Assembly (NCBI RefSeq): GCF_042677945.1
Contig: NZ_JBHUDN010000014.1
Reading direction: 5' to 3' (one strand)
DNA length: 64,000 nt
Origin: Haloplanus litoreus
Lineage (GTDB): Archaea > Halobacteriota > Halobacteria > Halobacteriales > Haloferacaceae
The translations under genes and the position numbers were made by a program. Shown here piece by piece: positions 41,543-50,519 of the stretch; within the stretch, counting starts at the first letter, position 1, and the number at the start of each line of letters is the position of its first letter. The notes beneath the pieces are model-generated. The model had not been told where the DNA came from and made no database searches. It saw only the letters and a list, made by a program, of their open reading frames with translations.

Positions 41543-43027
41543 ATGCCTGACGACATTCGGAATGGGTGGGGGGCACACGCCCTCGACGCCAACCAACAAC
41601 GGAACCGCTACCAGAACGCCATCGTCTCGGGGTGTGCTGTGTCGGATGGGGCGAACGCGATGGAGGTCGACGTGGCTAGCGGCGACGCCATCGTCGCCGG
41701 GTCGAAGGTCCCGGTGAGTGCGACGACGCTGACGCTTAGTGCGTCGAACAGCGACCCGCGAAAAGACGTCCTCTACATCGACTCCGAGGGGACGCCACAG
41801 GTTGCCGAAGGGCACACCGCACCGGCCCAACCGTCCGGTGAGACGCGGCGGGATACCTACCAGCCCCGGCCAGCCGACCTGTCGGCGACCGACGCGGCAG
41901 TCGTCGCCGAGGTGTGGGTCGGTGGGGGAGTGAGCGATACGGCGAGTGGCGACATCTCGGACCGTCGCGTGTTCGCGGATATCCGCGTCGGCGACATCGT
42001 CTCGGATTCGCATACTACGGACGAGCGGACGACTGGGAAGACAGTCACACCCGCACCTGCTGCCGATCTCACCACGTTCATCCCGAACTACGCTGGTCAC
42101 GTGATAGACCTCGCCGGCCGCGAGTACACGGTGTCCTCGACGGTTACGGTCCCCTCGCCGATCACGATTCGGAACGGGACGATCAAGCCGGATTCCAATT
42201 CCAGCGTCTCGGACTTTACCAGCGACTGGATGATGCGGACGGACCCTACATCTGACCACCGTCGTGTCGAGTTCGAGAACGTCACCTTTGGTCCCCGGAA
42301 CGCCGTTACCGTCGCCGGGATACAGTTCAACAACGTTGCCGAATCGAGGTGCACGTCCTGTACTTTCGAGGATATGTGGGGCAATTCCCTCCAGGTCGCC
42401 GGCAAGAACTCATCCCAGAACGAGTGGGGCACCCTCCGGGTGGCGGACTGCCAGTTCAACGGCTGCACGCTCCAAGTCAATGCGGACGCGGACTACGTCA
42501 TGTTCGTCGGCTGTGACATCTCGAACCAATCGACGCTCACGCTCGCCGGCGAGAACAACACCGTCGCGTCGTGTCACGTCTCGGCCGGTGGCACCGAGGA
42601 CAAGATCATCATTACAGGAAACAAGAACAAGATCTACGCCACCACGATCAACCACACCAATCGTGCCATCGTGGCTACGGGATGTTCACGACTCCACATC
42701 GACGGTGTCCAGTCGCTCATATCGGCCGCACACGCCGTGTATTTCGACGGCGTGACGAACTCAACCGTCGACGGGTTGACCGTTGGACGGGCAGGTAATT
42801 CTACGACCGGCGACGCGGTGCATCTAACCGACACCACTGCCACCTGTACGAGAAATGTGATCCGAGACGTGCAGGCGGACGTGTACGCCAACGATTCGCC
42901 GACTACTCGTGACGTGGTCCACGAAACGACCGGTGTCTCCGGCAACAAGATCCACGACTGTACGCCACAAGGTGGGGCAGGGCTCACACTAAATTCGACG
43001 ACCACTGCCAACAACACCTCGATTTAA
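41543..43027 (+). CDS. Virus tail-fibre-like right-handed parallel beta-helix protein
   Basis: 494 residues, rich in Thr, Asn and Ser and lower in GC than the core genes. The N-terminal part (MPDDIRNGWGAHALDANQQR, then SGDAIVAGSKV and VYIDSEGTPQV-like strands, AVVAEVWVGGGVSDTASGD) resembles baseplate/tail-fibre N-domains of haloarchaeal viruses. Residues about 190-490 are repeats of short strands (NVTFGPRNAVTVAGIQFNNV, HTNRAIVATGCSRLHIDGVQ), a pectate-lyase-like beta-helix. No other virion genes are nearby, so this is probably a provirus remnant or domesticated gene. Confidence 0.7.
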   Translation: MPDDIRNGWGAHALDANQQRNRYQNAIVSGCAVSDGANAMEVDVASGDAIVAGSKVPVSATTLTLSASNSDPRKDVLYIDSEGTPQVAEGHTAPAQPSGETRRDTYQPRPADLSATDAAVVAEVWVGGGVSDTASGDISDRRVFADIRVGDIVSDSHTTDERTTGKTVTPAPAADLTTFIPNYAGHVIDLAGREYTVSSTVTVPSPITIRNGTIKPDSNSSVSDFTSDWMMRTDPTSDHRRVEFENVTFGPRNAVTVAGIQFNNVAESRCTSCTFEDMWGNSLQVAGKNSSQNEWGTLRVADCQFNGCTLQVNADADYVMFVGCDISNQSTLTLAGENNTVASCHVSAGGTEDKIIITGNKNKIYATTINHTNRAIVATGCSRLHIDGVQSLISAAHAVYFDGVTNSTVDGLTVGRAGNSTTGDAVHLTDTTATCTRNVIRDVQADVYANDSPTTRDVVHETTGVSGNKIHDCTPQGGAGLTLNSTTTANNTSI

Positions 43028-43260
43028 GTACAAATCGCTACGTGACTGTAGTGAGCCGACATTCCAGCGCTGGCCGTCTTGGGAGCGCTCGTGAAGGATG
43101 TCGACGGCCTCGTGTGGATCGCGTGCCGCACCCCGTCGACGGGTGCGTGCCTCGTAAACCACGAGCGGAACACCAACGTTGGCTCCTCCCGACGGTTCGA
43201 CCACGAGTAGTCCGTCGGTGTCGACGCCGCCCGAACGATCAAAAACGGGGATGTGGGGAG
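42989..43260 (-). CDS. Possible minus-strand ORF (low confidence)
   Basis: The frame reads HIPVFDRSGGVDTDGLLVVE and then PSGGANVGVPLVVYEARTRR, with PHEAVDILHERSQDGQRWNV and LQSRSDLYL near the end. This has protein-like composition. No ATG is present (GTG at 43204), and its 3' end overlaps the tail-like gene. Upstream on this strand another frame continues (VSETVAVGLLFGGSEARLR), so a frameshifted gene is possible. The remaining DNA up to 43382 holds nothing else. Confidence 0.3.
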
Positions 43261-43382
43261 CAATGGCGGTCGGGAAGACGACCGCAGTCTCGCTTCGGAG
43301 CCGCCGAAGAGTAAGCCCACGGCCACCGTTTCGGAGACTGAAACACCGTGGATTCGCGGCCCCACCCGTCGGCCGACGTCGC

Positions 43383-43814
43383 TCACACCACCCGCTTTCG
43401 CCCGATCACCGTCTCCATCCCGAGTTCGTACAGCGAGAAGGACACGTCTTCGACGGCCTCGTCGAACAGACGAAAAGGGGGGAACCACTCGTTGATCGTC
43501 GTCTCGTCGGGGTCGCCGTCCCACTCCCGGATCGGGCCACGGACGTGGATGCTCCAAGACGCCTCCGGAGAGTCCGTGTACAGGGCGAATGTGGCGGTGT
43601 CGGTGGTCTCAAGAAAGCGGCGCTTCTCGGCGTCGTCGTCGTGGGTGCTGACGCGGAGGAGCAGTCGGTCGCCGTCGTAGTGGTAGCTCAGCGGGACGGC
43701 GTAGGCCTCGTCGCCGTCGGCGAGTGCGAGAACGGCGTCCGTACCCTCCCGGAGGTGGGAGTCGACCTCGGCGTCGTCCATCCCCGTCGTGTACACGTAG
43801 TCGACGTGATCCAT
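43383..43814 (-). CDS. Pyridoxamine 5'-phosphate oxidase-fold (flavin/heme-binding split-barrel) protein
   Basis: 143 residues (ATG at 43814; 43823 is also possible). AVPLSYHYDGDRLLLRVSTH, TATFALYTDSPEASWSIHVR and VRGPIREWDGDPDETTINEW fit the PPOX-like split barrel. It is a small cytoplasmic flavin- or F420-binding protein; the substrate is unknown. It marks the return to GC-rich core-type sequence. Confidence 0.82.
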   Translation of the reverse strand: MDHVDYVYTTGMDDAEVDSHLREGTDAVLALADGDEAYAVPLSYHYDGDRLLLRVSTHDDDAEKRRFLETTDTATFALYTDSPEASWSIHVRGPIREWDGDPDETTINEWFPPFRLFDEAVEDVSFSLYELGMETVIGRKRVV

Positions 43815-43834
43815 ATGGTGCATAGGTCGCGGAA

Positions 43835-44073
43835 GGGGAAATAGCCGACCGCCGCCGCTCGGTCGGCGTCGACGAGTTCGAACAGCCGATCCCATCCCTC
43901 GTCCGCGGGGAATCGTGTCCGGAGCCGTCGCATCTCGTCGGGCGCGCGACGTCGTTCAGCAGGGCGGCGCCCACCCGCACGTGGGAGGCGGCGTCGGCAC
44001 CCGACTCCGAGTCGGGGGAACTCCTCGCCGCTCGGGACCCCGGACGGCACGCAGACGGACTGTTGTACGTCAT
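43835..44073 (-). pseudogene. Frameshifted haloarchaeal ORF
   Basis: From 44073 one frame reads MTYNSPSACRPGSRAARSSP and later ADAASHVRVGAALLNDVA. At about 43945 coding character jumps to the next frame, giving PDEMRRLRTRFPADEGWDRL and FELVDADRAAAVGYFPF. A single-base indel in GTCGCGCGCCCGACG explains this. It is a decayed gene or sequence error; the family is unknown. Confidence 0.4.
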
Positions 44074-44133
44074 GTCCAGCCGTCGCCGACTACGGTGGCG
44101 GCGACGGCCGGTAAACAGTTACAACAGTCCGTC

Positions 44134-44553
44134 TCAGACGACGATGACGGGACGACCGGCGTTCCGCACGACTCGGTCGGTCACGCTCCCGATGTGGTCG
44201 GTGGACCCGTGGGACTGCCCCTGGTAGCCGAGGACGATCACGTCGGCATCCACGTCGTCCGCGTAGGCGATGATCTCCACGTGTGGGTCGCCGTGACAGC
44301 AGCGTGTTACCACGTCGACACCCAGGTCGTCGGCCCGGTCGACAACCTCGTCGAGTTGCTCGCGTCCCCAATCTTCGATGGAGTCGACGACGAGTTCGGT
44401 GCTGCTCAGCGCCGGTTCCCCGTACCGGCCCGTGTCGACGACGAAGATGGCGTGGAGGGCCGCCCCGTTGGCCTCGGCCTGATCCAGGGCGTGGGCGACC
44501 GCACGGTTCGCGGCGGCACTTCCGTCCGTCCCGACCAGAATGGTGTCGTACAT
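44134..44553 (-). CDS. Universal stress protein (UspA family)
   Basis: 139 residues. MYDTILVGTDGSAAANRAVA at the start, with VIVLGYQGQSHGSTDHIGSV and VTDRVVRNAGRPVIVV at the end. The GxxG..GS(V) loop is present in variant form. It is transcribed divergently from the P-type ATPase gene with about 120 nt between starts, so the two may share regulation. Confidence 0.92.
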   Translation of the reverse strand: MYDTILVGTDGSAAANRAVAHALDQAEANGAALHAIFVVDTGRYGEPALSSTELVVDSIEDWGREQLDEVVDRADDLGVDVVTRCCHGDPHVEIIAYADDVDADVIVLGYQGQSHGSTDHIGSVTDRVVRNAGRPVIVV

Positions 44554-44674
44554 ATCCGTAGTAGGCAGAGAGTGACAATAAATATAGGTGTTTGCGGGAC
44601 GAGGGCGGAGCATTCCTCGGCGCACCGTCGTGTCAACGGGTACATCCATTAGGGTGGCGGCTGTTCGTGGGAGC

Positions 44675-47224
44675 GTGTCCGGACAATCACACGGTCGGTC
44701 GGTAGACGAAGTGTTGTCGGCCAACGACACCGACGCCGAGGGGTTATCCGCCGACGAGGCGCGACGGCGCCTCGACGAACACGGCGAGAACGAAGTCGTC
44801 GGGACGAGCGGTCGGGCGTGGGTCGATATCCTGCTGACGCAGTTCGACAGCGTCCTGATCTGGGTGTTGCTGGTCGCCGCCCTGCTCTCGGTGTTGGTGG
44901 GCCACACCGTCGACGCCATCCTCATCGCCGTCATCGTCGCACTCAACAGCGTCTTCGGCTTCGCCCAGGACTACCGCGCCGAACGCAGCCTCGAATCACT
45001 CCGAGAACTGACGGCGCCGACTGCGACCGTTCGACGCGATGGGGAGTCGACGGAGGTGGACGCCACCGAACTCGTCCCCGGCGACGTGATCGAACTCGAA
45101 GCCGGGGACGTGGTTCCGGCCGACGGTCGCCTCCTCGAGGTGAGTTCCCTCGAAGTCGACGAGGCGGCGCTGACGGGAGAGAGCGCACCAGTGTCGAAGG
45201 CCACCGACCCGGTGGACGCCGAGGCGCCGCTGGCCGAACGGGCCGGGATGGTGTACAAGGGAACGAACGTCACCCGCGGGAGCGGGGTCGGGGTCGTCAC
45301 CGCCACGGGAATGGACACCGAGGTCGGTACCATCGCACGGAACCTGACGGACATCGAGGGAACGGAGACCCCCTTGCAGCGCGAACTCGACGTACTGGGC
45401 CGTCATCTCGGAGTCGGTGTCGCCGTGCTGGCGAGCCTCGTCGTGCCGCTCCTGTGGATCCGGGGGACGGACATCGTCGACGCCGGCCTCACCGCCGTGT
45501 CGCTGGCCGTCGCCGCCGTGCCCGAGGGCCTGCCGGCCGTGGTGACCCTGACGCTCGCCCTCGGGGTGCGAACCATGGCCGACGAGAACGCGCTGGTCCG
45601 CCGACTGCCGGCCGTCGAGGCGCTCGGCTCGGTGGACGTGATCTGCACCGACAAGACGGGAACGCTCACCGAGGGCCGGATGACCGTCAGCAAGGTGTGG
45701 GTGAACGACGCGGTCACCGACCTCGACGACGACGAGGCGTCCTCGGACCGCCTGGACCTCCTCTTGCGCGCTGGGGCGCTCTGTAACGACGCCACCGTCG
45801 ACGATGGCGAACCGACCGAACAGGCCCTCGTCGAGGCGGCGGCGGAGCGCGGCATCGACGTGACGGCGCTCCGCGAGCGCCACCCCCGTACCGACGAGGT
45901 CCCGTTCTCCTCGGAGCGCAAGTGGATGGGCACCGTCCACGACGACGTTGGCTACGTCAAGGGCGCCCCGGAGGTAGTCGTCTCGAAGGCGGCGGGCGTC
46001 CTCGGGTCGGACGGGTCGGTCGACCGGTCGTCGGCCGCGATGGATCGGGTTCGCGAACAGGTGCGGTCCTTCGCCGACGACGCCCTCCGAGTGCTGGCCA
46101 TCGCCTACACCGACTCGCCCGACGACCTGGAGGAGGAACTGATCCTCGTCGGTCTCGTGGGACTGATCGACCCGCCGCGCGAGGAGGTGGCCGCCGCCAT
46201 CGAGGAGACGAAGCGGGCCGGTATCGAGGTGAAGATGATCACCGGCGACAACGCCCACACCGCGGCGGCCATCGCCGAATCGCTCGGTATCGGCGGAGTC
46301 GTCGTCGAGGGTCGCGACGTCGAGCGACTCGGGGAGACGGAACTGGAAGAGCGGGTCGAGTCGGCGGACGTGTTCGCCCGTACGTCGCCGGAACACAAGG
46401 TGCGGATCCTGCAGGCCCTGAAGCGAAACGGCCACGTCGTCGCGATGACGGGCGACGGAGTCAACGACGCGCCGGCGCTGAAAAGCGCCGACGTGGGCGT
46501 CGCGATGGGGAAGCGAGGGACCGACGTGGCGAGACACGCGAGCGACGTGGTGTTGCTCGACGACAACTACGCGACCATCACGCGGGCCATCGAGCGGGGG
46601 CGTGCCATCTTCGACAACGTCTGGAAGTTCGTCGCCTATCTGCTCAGTGCGAACGTCGCCGAAATCGCCATCGTCTTCCTCGCCTCCCTCTACGGCTACC
46701 TCGTCCTCCCGGCGGTCCAGTTGCTGTGGATCAACCTGCTCACCGACGGGTTGCCGGCGCTGACGCTCGGGGCGGATCCGCAGAGCGGCGACGTCATGGA
46801 GCGACCGCCGCGCGACCCGGAGCGCGGCATCGTCGACCGGAGCACTCTGAGCCTCATGGGCGGGGCGGGCGCCGTCTCCACGGCCGTGATGCTCGGTGTC
46901 ATGTTCTACACCCTCGACGGCGCACCCGACGTGACGCCGTACGCGATGACGATGGTGTTCACCGGGTTCGTAATCCTGGAGTTCGAGAAACTGTACGTGA
47001 TCCGGTGGCTGCGGGAGACGCCGACGCTCTCGAACCCGTGGCTGATGGCCGCCGTCGGGTCGTCGCTGGCGCTGCAACTCGCGGTGCTCTATACGCCACT
47101 CAACCGGTACTTCGGGACGGTCCCGCTGGCGCTCGGCGACTGGCTACTGATCGGCGTGGCGGCCGGCGTCGCCCTGCCCGCTTACCTCGTCGTCGCCGTC
47201 GGTGTCCGGCAGTTGTTGCGGTAG
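44675..47224 (+). CDS. Cation-transporting P-type ATPase (P2 / Ca2+-type)
   Basis: 849 residues from the GTG at 44675. It has an N-terminal cation ATPase domain (DEVLSANDTDAEGLSADEAR), actuator loop LTGES, PEGL in helix M4 (VPEGLPAVVTLTLALG), phosphorylation motif DKTGTLT, nucleotide-site KGAPE, hinge MTGDGVNDAPALKSADVGVA, and the C-terminal helices with LLWINLLTDGLPALTLGADP. It is complete. The P2A-like set suggests export of Ca2+ or a related cation (possibly Na+ or K+). An upstream ATG-like frame at 44588 is less likely. Confidence 0.92.
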   Translation: MSGQSHGRSVDEVLSANDTDAEGLSADEARRRLDEHGENEVVGTSGRAWVDILLTQFDSVLIWVLLVAALLSVLVGHTVDAILIAVIVALNSVFGFAQDYRAERSLESLRELTAPTATVRRDGESTEVDATELVPGDVIELEAGDVVPADGRLLEVSSLEVDEAALTGESAPVSKATDPVDAEAPLAERAGMVYKGTNVTRGSGVGVVTATGMDTEVGTIARNLTDIEGTETPLQRELDVLGRHLGVGVAVLASLVVPLLWIRGTDIVDAGLTAVSLAVAAVPEGLPAVVTLTLALGVRTMADENALVRRLPAVEALGSVDVICTDKTGTLTEGRMTVSKVWVNDAVTDLDDDEASSDRLDLLLRAGALCNDATVDDGEPTEQALVEAAAERGIDVTALRERHPRTDEVPFSSERKWMGTVHDDVGYVKGAPEVVVSKAAGVLGSDGSVDRSSAAMDRVREQVRSFADDALRVLAIAYTDSPDDLEEELILVGLVGLIDPPREEVAAAIEETKRAGIEVKMITGDNAHTAAAIAESLGIGGVVVEGRDVERLGETELEERVESADVFARTSPEHKVRILQALKRNGHVVAMTGDGVNDAPALKSADVGVAMGKRGTDVARHASDVVLLDDNYATITRAIERGRAIFDNVWKFVAYLLSANVAEIAIVFLASLYGYLVLPAVQLLWINLLTDGLPALTLGADPQSGDVMERPPRDPERGIVDRSTLSLMGGAGAVSTAVMLGVMFYTLDGAPDVTPYAMTMVFTGFVILEFEKLYVIRWLRETPTLSNPWLMAAVGSSLALQLAVLYTPLNRYFGTVPLALGDWLLIGVAAGVALPAYLVVAVGVRQLLR

Positions 47225-47290
47225 TCCCGCTCCACTCGTACGGACGGCTGTACGTCAGTTCCGACCGAGAAACGGAGACATCGATCCGGA

Positions 47291-48271
47291 TCAGTCCGCT
47301 TCGAAGCCCCGCGGTTCCTCGGCCCCGGTGTCGAGGCGGTCGGGAGTGCGGTTGGCGAGCCGGTGGCGAACCGTCGGGAGGTCGACCGACTCGCTTCCGA
47401 TCACCCCGAACCCGACGAAGATGGTCAGGAAGCCGACGACTGCGAGGGTGGAGATGGTCTCACCGAGGAGTGCCCACCCACCGACGGCGGCGACGACGGG
47501 CACCAGATAGAACACGAGGTTCGCCCGGATAGCGCCCGCGGCGTCGAGGAGGCCGAAGTAGGCGATGTAGGCCACGGCACCGGCGAGCAAGCCGACGTAC
47601 CCGAGGGCGACGATGGCCTCGGGGGTCCAGCTGATCGCCCCGGGTGACTCGCCCGCCCACAGGCTGAACAGGTGACAGCAGAGCGCCGCGAAGGGAAGGC
47701 CCCACGCGGTGCGGGCCGTACTCGACAGGCCGCCGCCGGCCCACCGGATGAGGACGCTGCCGAATGCGCCGGTCGCCGCCCCGGCAAAGAGGATAGCCTT
47801 GCCGACGCCGCCGGTCATCAGACTCGCCGGATCGGGGTTGACGACCAGAGCCACGCCGACGAACCCTAGAGCCATGCCGGCGACGCCCCGAACCGAGAGG
47901 CGTTCGTCCGCCAGCAGGAGGGACGCGAAAAGCGGCGTCAGGATCGGGTTCAGGCTGAATACGATGGCCGCGACGGCGCTCGTGGTGTACTCCTGGCCCA
48001 CGAACAGGAGGGCGTTCGTGATGCCGATGGCGAACACGCCGGTCGCGAGTATCCCCACTACGTCGCGCCGGGTCGACGGAAGGAAGTGCTCACGGTCGGT
48101 GGTGTAGGCGGCGAAGGCGAGCAACGCGACCGCCGCGACGTCGAACCGGAGCGCGACGAACAGGAGGGGTGGAAAGTACGCGAGACCCGCTTTCGCCGCG
48201 ACGAAGGTCCCGCCGAAGAGAATGCCCGCGACCGCGAAGGCGATCAACGAGCGGCGATCCGCCGCGCTCAC
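47291..48271 (-). CDS. EamA/DMT family transporter
   Basis: 326 residues with ten predicted helices and the internal duplication typical of EamA proteins (first repeat GILFGGTFVAAKAGLAYFPP, second KAILFAGAATGAFGSVLIRW). These drug/metabolite exporters move amino acids or other small molecules; the substrate cannot be read. It is transcribed divergently from the TrmB-like regulator gene, which may control it. Confidence 0.9.
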   Translation of the reverse strand: MSAADRRSLIAFAVAGILFGGTFVAAKAGLAYFPPLLFVALRFDVAAVALLAFAAYTTDREHFLPSTRRDVVGILATGVFAIGITNALLFVGQEYTTSAVAAIVFSLNPILTPLFASLLLADERLSVRGVAGMALGFVGVALVVNPDPASLMTGGVGKAILFAGAATGAFGSVLIRWAGGGLSSTARTAWGLPFAALCCHLFSLWAGESPGAISWTPEAIVALGYVGLLAGAVAYIAYFGLLDAAGAIRANLVFYLVPVVAAVGGWALLGETISTLAVVGFLTIFVGFGVIGSESVDLPTVRHRLANRTPDRLDTGAEEPRGFEAD

Positions 48272-48485
48272 TCCCCGCCCCCGCCGCGGATCGATTTGCC
48301 GCCTGTTCCGCCCGTCGAGAACCGCGATAGATCACTCATCGCCGGGTCCTACGAGCCGCCCACGTATAGTTTAATTCGTAAAATCTTTCACGTCAAGAAA
48401 GGAACGCAGTCCGCCGTAGGTCTTCGTGGCGTGCAACGATTTCACGGGGCGAAAGTGGTTTGTCGCGGCGGGGACCACTGCGGGT

Positions 48486-49280
48486 ATGGAGTCCGCACTG
48501 TCGGAGATCGAGTTTCTCGCGCTCTCCCCGAACCGGGTGGCAGTGCTTCGACGCCTCGCTCGGGAACGGCACACGCGGACGGATCTCGCCGTGGCGACCG
48601 GTGCCTCACAGGCGACACTCGGGCGGATCCTGCGGGACTTCGAGGACCGCTCCTGGATTCGCCGGGCCGACGGCGGGTACGCCGCCACGGCGACCGGCGA
48701 ACTCGTCGCGGACGGATTTCTCGACCTCCTGGAGATCATGGAGATAGAGGGCGACCTCCGGCCCATCGTTCGGTATCTCCCGACCGACGCCCTCGGGTTC
48801 GACCTCCGCCGGTTCGAGGACGCCACGATCACGGTGCCCAGCGGGACGAAACCGAACGCGCCGGTCAAGCGCATCCTCGAGTTCCTCCGTGACGGGGACG
48901 AGGTCCGCGTGTTCTCCCACGCGTTCAACGAGGGGAGCCTCAGGGTCATCGAGGAGCGAGTCAGCGCCGGCGAGACGACGTTCCGTGGGGTGTTCTCGCG
49001 GAGCGCCCTCGACGCCGTCGCCGACGACGCCGGTCTCCGGCGGCGACTCGACTCGCTCCTCGACACGCCGGATGCACGGTTGCGGGTCAGGGACGGAGAG
49101 ATTCCGGTGGCGGTGACGGTCGTCGACGACGTGGTTCACCTGCTCTTGCGGGACGCAAACGGCGTCCTCCAAGCCTCGGTCGACACCGACGACACGACGG
49201 TTCGCGAGTGGGCGACCGAGACGTTCGACGCGTACTGGGAAGCGGCGACGCCGGTCGATCGGGACGAACTCTCCCACTGA
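48486..49280 (+). CDS. TrmB/FilR1-like HTH transcriptional regulator
   Basis: 264 residues. The N-terminal winged helix (LSPNRVAVLRRLARERHTRT, then DLAVATGASQATLGRILRDF) is followed by a C-terminal effector domain with VRVFSHAFNEGSLRVIEERV and a DGEIPVAVTVVDDVVHLLLR core, as in haloarchaeal FilR1-type regulators. It is divergent to the EamA transporter. The ATG at 48486 starts just before the HTH; 48426 would add 20 residues. Confidence 0.86.
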   Translation: MESALSEIEFLALSPNRVAVLRRLARERHTRTDLAVATGASQATLGRILRDFEDRSWIRRADGGYAATATGELVADGFLDLLEIMEIEGDLRPIVRYLPTDALGFDLRRFEDATITVPSGTKPNAPVKRILEFLRDGDEVRVFSHAFNEGSLRVIEERVSAGETTFRGVFSRSALDAVADDAGLRRRLDSLLDTPDARLRVRDGEIPVAVTVVDDVVHLLLRDANGVLQASVDTDDTTVREWATETFDAYWEAATPVDRDELSH

Positions 49281-49291
49281 CGACGCGACGA

Positions 49292-49405
49292 TCAGGACCG
49301 GGAGCGTCGGTAGTTGGCCAGACGACCGCCACAGGTCGGGCAGGTCATGCGAAACGGCCCCGCTTCGAGTTCCCGGTCGCAGCCGGGGCAGACGTAGCGT
49401 GCCAT
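49292..49405 (-). CDS. Tiny zinc-ribbon protein
   Basis: 37 residues, read directly: MARYVCPGCDRELEAGPFRM then TCPTCGGRLANYRRSRS. Two CxxC knuckles form a rubredoxin-like zinc ribbon with a basic tail. An AT-rich TATA-like stretch (TTTAATTAGG on the minus strand, 49431-49440) lies about 25-35 nt upstream. It converges with the TrmB-like gene, its stop 12 nt away. Confidence 0.72.
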   Translation of the reverse strand: MARYVCPGCDRELEAGPFRMTCPTCGGRLANYRRSRS

Positions 49406-49568
49406 CACGGGTTTCCCCAATGGACTGTTCCTAATTAAATATTTCCGTGTGATCTCACCAAGATCGTCGATATATAGGGAAAATCACGCCACGATTGGAC
49501 ACACACTCGTCGTCGAGAACCCGCGGACGAGGGGAAACACTTAGCACGCGCGTGTGGGAGTTGTCGGT

Positions 49569-50244
49569 ATGGTCCAGTTGCGGTCCTGTTACTTCTGTGG
49601 TGGCATCGGCGACTCGCTTCGGGAGTACGAGGTGGTGCCGGATCACCTCGGCTCGGCGGAGGGTGGACGGTCGGCGGTGCTCTGTTCGACCTGCCACGAG
49701 AAACTTCGTCGCGTCCTCGAACCGCTGGCGGCGGCGGCCGAATCACCGAGTGCGCCCGACCCCGAACCCGCGTCGCTCCAGGAGGTGACCTTCGAATCGG
49801 GATCTGTCGCGTCCGACGACGCGACGGCGCCAGCCGAGAGCGAGTCGGCGAACGGCGAGGAGACGTCCGAAGGAGCGTCCACGGCTGAAGGGGACGTATC
49901 CGCCGACGAAGCACCGACGAGGGCCGCCGAGGCTCCCGAGACCGGGACGGCGGACGCGGCGGGCGACGGCCNNNNNNNNNNNNNNNNNNNNCGGCCCGTC
50001 GGAGGGCGCCGACGCGAGCGAGTCGACCGCCGCAAGCGACGGAGCGGCGGTGCCCGAGGAGTACTACAAGGTCCTCCGACTGCTCCAGAACCGCGAGTTC
50101 CCGATGGAGCGGGCCGACCTGACCGGTCTCGTCACGGGCGCGTACGACGTCTCGGAGCCGCAGTGCGAGCGGATTCTGGAGACGGCCATCGACCGCGGCG
50201 TCCTGGTGGAAGAGGGATCGACCCTCGACCTCGGCCGAAACTGA
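49569..50244 (+). CDS. Haloarchaeal protein with N-terminal zinc motif and C-terminal winged helix, split by an N run
   Basis: N-terminal CYFCGGIGDSLREYEVVPDH and LCSTCHEKLRR form a CxxC...CxxC site (HNH-like layout). A long acidic Ser/Glu-rich linker contains the gap at 49972-49991. After it the frame shifts by one: VPEEYYKVLRLLQNREFPME and LVTGAYDVSEPQCERILETA look like a winged helix. The frame change means the real gap length is 1 mod 3, not 20 as written. Function unknown. Confidence 0.7.
49972..49991. other. Run of 20 undetermined bases
   Basis: N from 49972 to 49991 within a coding region. The reading frame differs on the two sides, so the run length does not represent the true gap size. 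Confidence 0.95.
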
Positions 50245-50311
50245 CGGCGCGACGGGGGAGACACGAACAGTTATGAGTGATAATTGAGAACATGGGTGAT
50301 GGTGGTGTTGC

Positions 50312-50518
50312 ATGAGCCTCATGGACAAGGTGAAAGAACTCCTGGCGCCGGACGACGAGGAGACGATACTCTACGACTACGAGTGTCAAGACTGCGGCAA
50401 AACCATCACGTCCAGCGACGAACCGGACGAAGCCACCTGTAGAAACTGTGGCTCGGCCGACTTGGAGGAGGTCGGGCGGATGTACGCCGGTGGCGGCAGT
50501 GGCGGCGGCGCCGGATAA
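50312..50518 (+). CDS. Small zinc-ribbon protein with Gly-rich tail
   Basis: 68 residues. MSLMDKVKELLAPDDEETIL is followed by YECQDCGKTITSSDEP and ATCRNCGSADLEEVG, two CxxC pairs, and a GGGSGGG tail. The arrangement resembles FmdB-like or transcription-factor zinc ribbons. A TATA-like ATGAGTGATAATTGAG element precedes it. Function unknown. Confidence 0.8.
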   Translation: MSLMDKVKELLAPDDEETILYDYECQDCGKTITSSDEPDEATCRNCGSADLEEVGRMYAGGGSGGGAG

Positions 50519-50519
50519 C

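Noticed and set aside
41543..43027. Secreted pectate lyase
   Set aside because: The protein itself has no signal peptide and its N-terminus is tail-fibre-like; the beta-helix alone does not imply lyase activity.
36067..44130. Complete integrated provirus
   Set aside because: Only one tail-like gene is present; no integrase, terminase, portal or capsid gene and no duplicated tRNA-Thr end within the window.
44996..47077. 693-codon minus-strand open frame
   Set aside because: Antisense shadow of the P-type ATPase, which has all catalytic motifs in the + frame.
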